Shown here: positions 7,420-10,989 of the stretch, in pieces
Numbering within the stretch: the stretch's first letter is position 1
How the letters are laid out: the number at the start of each line of letters is the position of its first letter
Origin: Bacteroidales bacterium
Lineage (GTDB): Bacteria > Bacteroidota > Bacteroidia > Bacteroidales > UBA4417
Assembly: GCA_025350385.1 (NCBI GenBank)
Contig: JANXXZ010000030.1
Location: 1 to 10,989 of the forward strand
Length of the DNA stretch: 10,989 bases
Reading direction: 5' to 3'
Program-made: the position numbers and the translations under genes
Notes under the pieces: model-generated
Databases searched by the model: none
Told to the model about the DNA's origin: nothing
The model's input: only the letters and a program-made list of their open reading frames with translations

Positions 7420-8331
7420 TTAAGCCTCCATTTTTTGAGTGGTAACAACTTTCTGAGGTATATCAGCAGCAGCTTTTACGGGTTTTTCAGGAAAAATGAC
7501 CTCGGTCATATGCCTGTTCAATCCCAGCGTTTTTGCATCGAGTCCTACAGCGAGGCCAAGTACCTGTGAAATATAGAGTACTGGCATGGTTATGTTTTCA
7601 CCAAGATATTTATTGATCTCCGGGCGGCGCATATCGAGGTTGGAGTGGCACATCGGGCAGGCAACTATAATGAAATCGGCTTTACGGTCATTCGCATCCT
7701 TCATAATTTCTCCAGATAAACGAGCAACTGTATCAGTGCGCGACACTGACATTCCGGCGCCACAGCATTCGGTCTTGAACGCCCAGTCAATAGCATTCCC
7801 ACCGGCTTTGGTAACCAGGACATCCATGGATTGCGGGTCTTCAACCCTGTCAAAATTCAGGATGGCGTGTGGCCTGACCAGCAGGCAACCGTAATAACAG
7901 GCGGCGTTGTAATTGAATGGTTTTACTACTTTTTCTTCCAGTTTATCCGTTATATACTTGTCGATAAACTGAATAATATTAAGAATTTGAGTAGTGCCTT
8001 CGTATTTGAGATCAATGATGGAACACACTTTTGACTTAAGAGTGGCATCAGCGCCCAGTTCATGTTGCACTAGCGATAAACGGTTGTAACAGGCGGCACA
8101 GGGAACCACGATATCGGTAAGTCCTTCCCTCTCGGCAAGCGCCATAATCCGTGCCGGTAAACTCAGGGATAATTCCTTATTCAGGTTGTGGGCCGCTGTG
8201 GCTCCGCAACAATTCCAGTCGGGAATTTCAACCAGTTCAATATCAAATACCCTGGCCAAAGCCGAAACGGATTCCTGGTATTCACGAGCCCCGCCTTTCA
8301 TGGAGCAACCCGGATAAAAGCCTATCTTCAT
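7420..8331 (-). CDS. hdrB: HdrB, heterodisulfide-reductase catalytic subunit
   Basis: A 303-residue protein with both CCG domains of HdrB, the subunit whose two noncubane [4Fe-4S] clusters cleave the disulfide in methanogens. The first domain shows Cys9 (YPGCS), Cys41-Cys42-Gly, and Cys78/Cys81. The second shows Cys145/Cys149, Cys189-Cys190-Gly, and Cys225/Cys228. All expected ligands are therefore intact. The last 40 or so residues, rich in Lys, Pro and Ala, form a tail that is probably flexible. Translation should be strong and coupled: the start overlaps the hdrC stop by 4 bases, and AAGGAGG (8339-8345) lies 7 bases upstream. The natural substrate is unknown. CoM-S-S-CoB is unlikely outside methanogens, and a protein or small-molecule disulfide is possible. 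Confidence 0.94.
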   Translation of the reverse strand: MKIGFYPGCSMKGGAREYQESVSALARVFDIELVEIPDWNCCGATAAHNLNKELSLSLPARIMALAEREGLTDIVVPCAACYNRLSLVQHELGADATLKSKVCSIIDLKYEGTTQILNIIQFIDKYITDKLEEKVVKPFNYNAACYYGCLLVRPHAILNFDRVEDPQSMDVLVTKAGGNAIDWAFKTECCGAGMSVSRTDTVARLSGEIMKDANDRKADFIIVACPMCHSNLDMRRPEINKYLGENITMPVLYISQVLGLAVGLDAKTLGLNRHMTEVIFPEKPVKAAADIPQKVVTTQKMEA

Positions 8332-8900
8332 TGTTTATCCTCCTTATGAATTCTGTTGAAAATAGCTGCTACCTTTTTTCTCCCTTTGATTACTTCAGGA
8401 ATCGGGTTCAGCTTTCCTTTTACGAACATTTTCGGCGCAACGGCCACATCCTGCATCATAGCCCCGGTCCTCATTTTGTAATCCACAATGAGTCCCATTT
8501 CATAGAGTCGGCCTGTATAGTTGATCGAATCAAGAAAAGATTTGTGGAACGCAATGATCTTATTCGCCTTCGGATTAGTCTTTTTAGCTTTGACCGATTT
8601 TTGCCTCATATAATCCATGAGGGTTGGAATATCGATTTCCATTGGACAACGAGTAAGGCACATCTCGCAGCTTACACAAAGCCAGATAGACATTGATCGC
8701 AAAAGCTTTTCCATTTGAACTGCCTCTTCCGTTTGCAACATTCTCAAAACGAGGCTGGGAGGAAAATCCATTTCAGTAGCAACCGGGCATCCTGCCGAGC
8801 ATTTGCCACATTGGTAGCATTTGTTTATGATAACACCCGTATCTATCCGTATTTCGCCGGATTGGGATAGTGGGTGATTATTTTCGTGTGAAGCGGACAT
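8328..8900 (-). CDS. hdrC: HdrC, 4Fe-4S electron-transfer subunit
   Basis: A 190-residue ferredoxin-type protein and the first gene of the operon. It has two complete CX2CX2CX3CP motifs: Cys28, 31, 34 and 38, and Cys75, 78, 81 and 85. HdrC carries electrons from the HdrA flavin to the HdrB disulfide site. The C-terminal third (from about residue 110) is helical-looking and Lys-rich, as in soluble HdrC proteins. No membrane segment is seen, so the complex should be cytoplasmic and not an HdrDE type. No Shine-Dalgarno sequence precedes the ATG at 8900, as is usual in Bacteroidota. It overlaps hdrB by 4 bases. Confidence 0.93.
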   Translation of the reverse strand: MSASHENNHPLSQSGEIRIDTGVIINKCYQCGKCSAGCPVATEMDFPPSLVLRMLQTEEAVQMEKLLRSMSIWLCVSCEMCLTRCPMEIDIPTLMDYMRQKSVKAKKTNPKANKIIAFHKSFLDSINYTGRLYEMGLIVDYKMRTGAMMQDVAVAPKMFVKGKLNPIPEVIKGRKKVAAIFNRIHKEDKQ

Positions 8901-9096
8901 AGGGTATTTTTTCAGGATAGTTTAACATACTTTCGCTCACCATTAACCTTTAATGCATAGTTAGGGTACGTCACTCATCTGTTTAATTTTCAGCTGATTC
9001 CGTTGATAAACCTCTTTCGGATCTTACATATTAAAGTACGAAACCGGATAAATAACTTGTAATGCTTAAAGGTTTTGTTGTTATCTGATTAGCAGA

Positions 9097-9129
9097 CAAA
9101 GGTATATTTTTCATTATTTCAAAAATCAA
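9097..9129 (-). promoter_or_regulatory. Candidate promoter of the hdrCBA-flxDCBA operon
   Basis: On the minus strand TACCTTTG (9097-9104) fits the -7 consensus TAnnTTTG, and a TTG at 9127-9129 is a possible -33 element with a 22-base spacer, one longer than usual. It is the only good -7 match I find upstream of hdrC. If it is used, transcription starts near 9090 and leaves a leader of about 190 bases before the hdrC ATG. No riboswitch or attenuator was recognised in that leader. Confidence 0.42.
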
Positions 9130-9164
9130 TTTTTCTAATTTGTAACGCTTATAAATATAGAGAT

Positions 9165-9240
9165 AAGTGGTTGAGTTACATGATTACGTATATAGTCATG
9201 GACTAGGCTAAACAGCATTTCCGGAAACATCTCACCACTT
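9165..9240. other. Cluster of dyad symmetries in the divergent intergenic region
   Basis: Three inverted repeats lie within 76 bases. AAGTGGTTGAG (9165-9175) pairs with CTCACCACTT (9231-9240) with a one-base bulge. Inside it lies an interrupted 22-bp dyad with CATGA/TCATG arms (9179-9200) and a perfect 10-bp palindrome TTTCCGGAAA (9218-9227). The cluster is between the candidate promoters of the divergent units, so it could be an operator region or a structured RNA. Neither is established. The rest of 8901-9298 shows no gene. Confidence 0.4.
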
Positions 9241-9280
9241 CAACTAATGGAAACCCGGGGTATGATAGCCACATAATTTC

Positions 9281-9288
9281 TATCTTTG
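9281..9288 (+). promoter_or_regulatory. Candidate -7 promoter box for the small protein at 9299
   Basis: TATCTTTG is a perfect TAnnTTTG match and identical to the -7 box of the gene at 1019. It lies only 10 bases before the ATG at 9299, so the transcript would be almost leaderless. No clear TTG -33 element is seen at the right distance. Confidence 0.35.
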
Positions 9289-9298
9289 TATTGAATTT

Positions 9299-9610
9299 AT
9301 GAAACGGAAAAACGGATCCATTTACAGTGTTTTCACTATACTGGCAATTCTAGCTTGTTTTAGTACTATTATTATTCAACGAATCTGTTATCCGGCCGGA
9401 TATGAGATATTACTGTGTAATCAGCAGCCTGATCCGCAGGATTCTTATATATCATTCAGTTGCCATCCGGCTGACGAAGAGGTAATAGCGGCCCAAAATT
9501 CATATGAGTTATCGTGTATTCAAAAACCTGTTGCGTTTATCTGCACTGTTCTCCAGTCTTCAATCAACAGTTACCCAGGCTCTATCTGGCAGCCCCCAAA
9601 GAAATCCTGA
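9299..9610 (+). CDS. Small membrane-anchored or exported protein, unknown function
   Basis: I do not recognise this 103-residue protein. It starts with a short basic stretch (KRK) and a hydrophobic segment at about residues 8-27, which would be an uncleaved anchor or signal peptide. The sequence LAC at 18-20 resembles a lipobox weakly, but hydrophobicity continues past it. Six cysteines follow the pattern 20, 30, 40, 55, 73, 82. The C-terminal half has no recognisable domain. Support for a real gene comes from the -7 box just upstream and the coherent N-terminal export signal. There is no homology evidence. The plus-strand frame overlapping its end (9504-9785) looks less likely to be coding. 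Confidence 0.45.
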   Translation: MKRKNGSIYSVFTILAILACFSTIIIQRICYPAGYEILLCNQQPDPQDSYISFSCHPADEEVIAAQNSYELSCIQKPVAFICTVLQSSINSYPGSIWQPPKKS

Positions 9611-9713
9611 ACAAACTTGTAATCTGATGTTCATAAATTACCTGATCGGAATGCCGGGTAATATGATAATCAAGGCTATCATCCTAAAACAGATCTTTAT
9701 TCTGATTTATTGG

Positions 9714-9745
9714 TTTGGCCAAAGCAAAGTAATTCAGTATTTTAA
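9714..9745 (+). promoter_or_regulatory. Weak candidate promoter for the His-rich protein and ATPase
   Basis: TTTG at 9714-9717, inside the palindrome TTTGGCCAAA (9714-9723), is followed after 20 bases by TATTTTAA (9738-9745), a partial match to TAnnTTTG. It would start transcription near 9751, just before the ATG at 9763. The match is imperfect. Confidence 0.25.
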
Positions 9746-9762
9746 CGTTAAATATCATATGT

Positions 9763-10140
9763 ATGGGCTTCGAGGATTTATTTGAAAACAGCGAGAGTCG
9801 TCGTGAAAAACGATTTGACAGTCATCACCACAGCAGTTACAAACGAGATTATGATGACAACCATCATGGTCAAGGGGACTCTTCTTCTGTATTGGGTAAC
9901 AGGCACCATGACCCAGGCAACCTGCCATACTGGTTCGCAAAGATCAGGAGTAACAGAAAACTCAGGATGTGGATCTCAATCGTTGGGGTAATCCTGGTTG
10001 TGGTTACAATTCTGCTGATAATACTGCTTTTCCCATTAATTATAAAAATGATAAATTATATCAACCAGGTTGGAATCAAGGGAGTTATAGATGGTATCAC
10101 AGTTTTTGCAGAAAAACTTCTTAACGGTTCCGGTAAATAA
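9763..10140 (+). CDS. Small single-pass membrane protein with His-rich tail
   Basis: I do not recognise this 125-residue protein. Residues 1-60 are hydrophilic, with seven histidines in clusters (21-23, 34-35, 48-49) mixed with Asp, Arg and Ser, a composition that often binds divalent metals. A basic stretch (Arg62, Arg65, Lys66, Arg68) precedes one strong membrane segment at about 70-94 (VGVILVVVTILLIILLF). A C-terminal part of about 30 residues ends in AEKLLNGSGK. By the positive-inside rule the His-rich tail is cytoplasmic. The gene ends 16 bases before the P-type ATPase start on the same strand, so co-transcription is likely. A metal-sensing, chaperone or regulatory role for the pump is an inference from this context only. 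Confidence 0.65.
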   Translation: MGFEDLFENSESRREKRFDSHHHSSYKRDYDDNHHGQGDSSSVLGNRHHDPGNLPYWFAKIRSNRKLRMWISIVGVILVVVTILLIILLFPLIIKMINYINQVGIKGVIDGITVFAEKLLNGSGK

Positions 10141-10156
10141 TTCAATCAACAGCAAT

Positions 10157-10989
10157 ATGCAATTCGACATTCAATCAGATAAATTCAAAGGTCTTACCGA
10201 CGAAGAGGCCAAAAAAAAACTGAAGGACGATGGGTACAATGAACTCCCTTCTTCCAAGCCTAAGAACTTCTTCGTGATAGCTTTGGGGGTGGTAAAGGAA
10301 CCCATGTTCCTGCTCTTGGTTGCCTGCGGTGCCCTTTACATGGTATTAGGAGATATCCAGGAGGGAATGATGCTGCTAAGTTTCGTTTTCGTCATCATGG
10401 GAATTGAGTTTTACCAGGAGAAGAAAACAGAAAAAGCACTCGATGCCCTGAAGGATCTTGCCAGTCCCCGCGCCCTGGTGGTCAGGGACGGTCAGGAACG
10501 TCGTATCCCGGGAAGGGAAGTAGTAACAGGCGACATCATTATCCTTCATGAAGGTGATCGCGTCCCGGCTGATGCAACAGTTCTCTTTTCAACCAATCTG
10601 CTTGCTGACGAATCGCTGTTGACAGGTGAATCCGTCCCGGTGCGTAAATCCGACTGGGACGGTAGTGAAATAAAGAACCAGCCCGGTGGTGATGACATTC
10701 CTTATGTATTCTCCGGTTCGATGATAGTGCAAGGTTCAGGGGTAGCACGCGTTTACGCAACAGCCATGGCTACCGAAATAGGGAAAATAGGTAAAGCACT
10801 TGAAGAAGTTAAAGAGGAACCTACCAAACTAAAGAAGGAGATGGGAGAACTTGTTAAGAAACTCGCCATCATCGGGATAGTTCTTTGCGTGGCAGTTATT
10901 GTAATTTATACCCTGACCCGTGGCGACCTTCTGAAGGGATTCCTCGCCGGTATTACCCTGGCTATGGCGATGCTTCCGGAAGAATTCCC
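10157..10989 (+). CDS. P-type cation-transporting ATPase, N-terminal part
   Basis: The gene starts at the ATG at 10157 (MQFDIQSDKF) and runs off the window after 277 codons. In order it has the cation-ATPase N-terminal domain (GLTDEEAKKKLKDDGYNELP, about 12-31), two membrane helices at roughly 49-64 and 70-86, the actuator domain with LLTGES (Thr156-Gly157-Glu158), a third helix at roughly 237-256, and the start of the fourth, which ends in PEEFP (Pro274 onward). The architecture is that of P2A-like (SERCA/MgtA-related) pumps. The fourth-helix motif is PEEFP rather than the PEGLP of Ca2+ pumps, which is seen in a bacterial subgroup of unassigned ion specificity. No N-terminal heavy-metal domain or CPx motif is seen, so it is not a Cu/Zn P1B pump. 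The phosphorylated DKTG lies beyond the window. Confidence 0.92.
   Translation, partial: MQFDIQSDKFKGLTDEEAKKKLKDDGYNELPSSKPKNFFVIALGVVKEPMFLLLVACGALYMVLGDIQEGMMLLSFVFVIMGIEFYQEKKTEKALDALKDLASPRALVVRDGQERRIPGREVVTGDIIILHEGDRVPADATVLFSTNLLADESLLTGESVPVRKSDWDGSEIKNQPGGDDIPYVFSGSMIVQGSGVARVYATAMATEIGKIGKALEEVKEEPTKLKKEMGELVKKLAIIGIVLCVAVIVIYTLTRGDLLKGFLAGITLAMAMLPEEF

Noticed and set aside
9504..9785. A 93-residue plus-strand frame overlapping the end of the 9299 gene and the start of the 9763 gene
   Set aside because: It overlaps both neighbours in another frame, has no promoter or ribosome-binding site, and ends in a low-complexity hydrophobic tail. It is probably a chance frame, though the 9299 frame is itself only moderately supported.

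Overview
The window looks like part of a chromosome from an anaerobic member of the Bacteroidota, probably near the Bacteroidales. The signs are TAnnTTTG-type -7 promoter boxes, the C-terminus of a FISUMP (Fibrobacter succinogenes major paralogous) domain protein, moderate GC content, and many low-oxygen iron-sulfur enzymes. The taxonomic call is an inference from these traits. No rRNA or marker gene is present.

Layout. Positions 1-690 hold a scar: the 3' end of a FISUMP-domain gene (minus strand) abuts a 5'-truncated IS1595-type transposase (plus strand). A strong terminator follows at 723-752. A dihydroorotate-dehydrogenase-like flavoprotein gene (1019-2056, plus) has its own promoter. It converges on the large minus-strand operon, with a shared bidirectional terminator at 2080-2111.

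The core of the window is a seven-gene minus-strand operon, read in the order hdrC, hdrB, hdrA, flxD (mvhD-like), flxC, flxB, flxA (8900 down to 2133). It encodes a complete HdrABC-FlxABCD complex. FlxA has the FAD/NAD(P)H module, FlxB and FlxC carry iron-sulfur clusters, and FlxD links this module to HdrA. HdrA is the flavin-based electron-bifurcating hub, and HdrC and HdrB pass electrons to a disulfide-type acceptor. By analogy with characterised relatives, the complex should couple NAD(P)H oxidation to simultaneous reduction of ferredoxin and a disulfide, or run in reverse. All canonical cluster ligands I checked are present. No DsrC, hydrogenase large subunit or alcohol dehydrogenase gene lies next to it, so the physiological disulfide is open.

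Positions 8901-9298 are a divergent intergenic region with candidate promoters for both directions and several nested dyads. Rightward from it come a small Cys-containing membrane-anchored or secreted protein (9299-9610), a small single-pass membrane protein with a His/Asp-rich cytoplasmic tail (9763-10140), and, 16 bases later, the first 277 codons of a P-type cation ATPase. The ATPase gene runs off the window just after its PEEFP motif. The last two genes probably form one unit.
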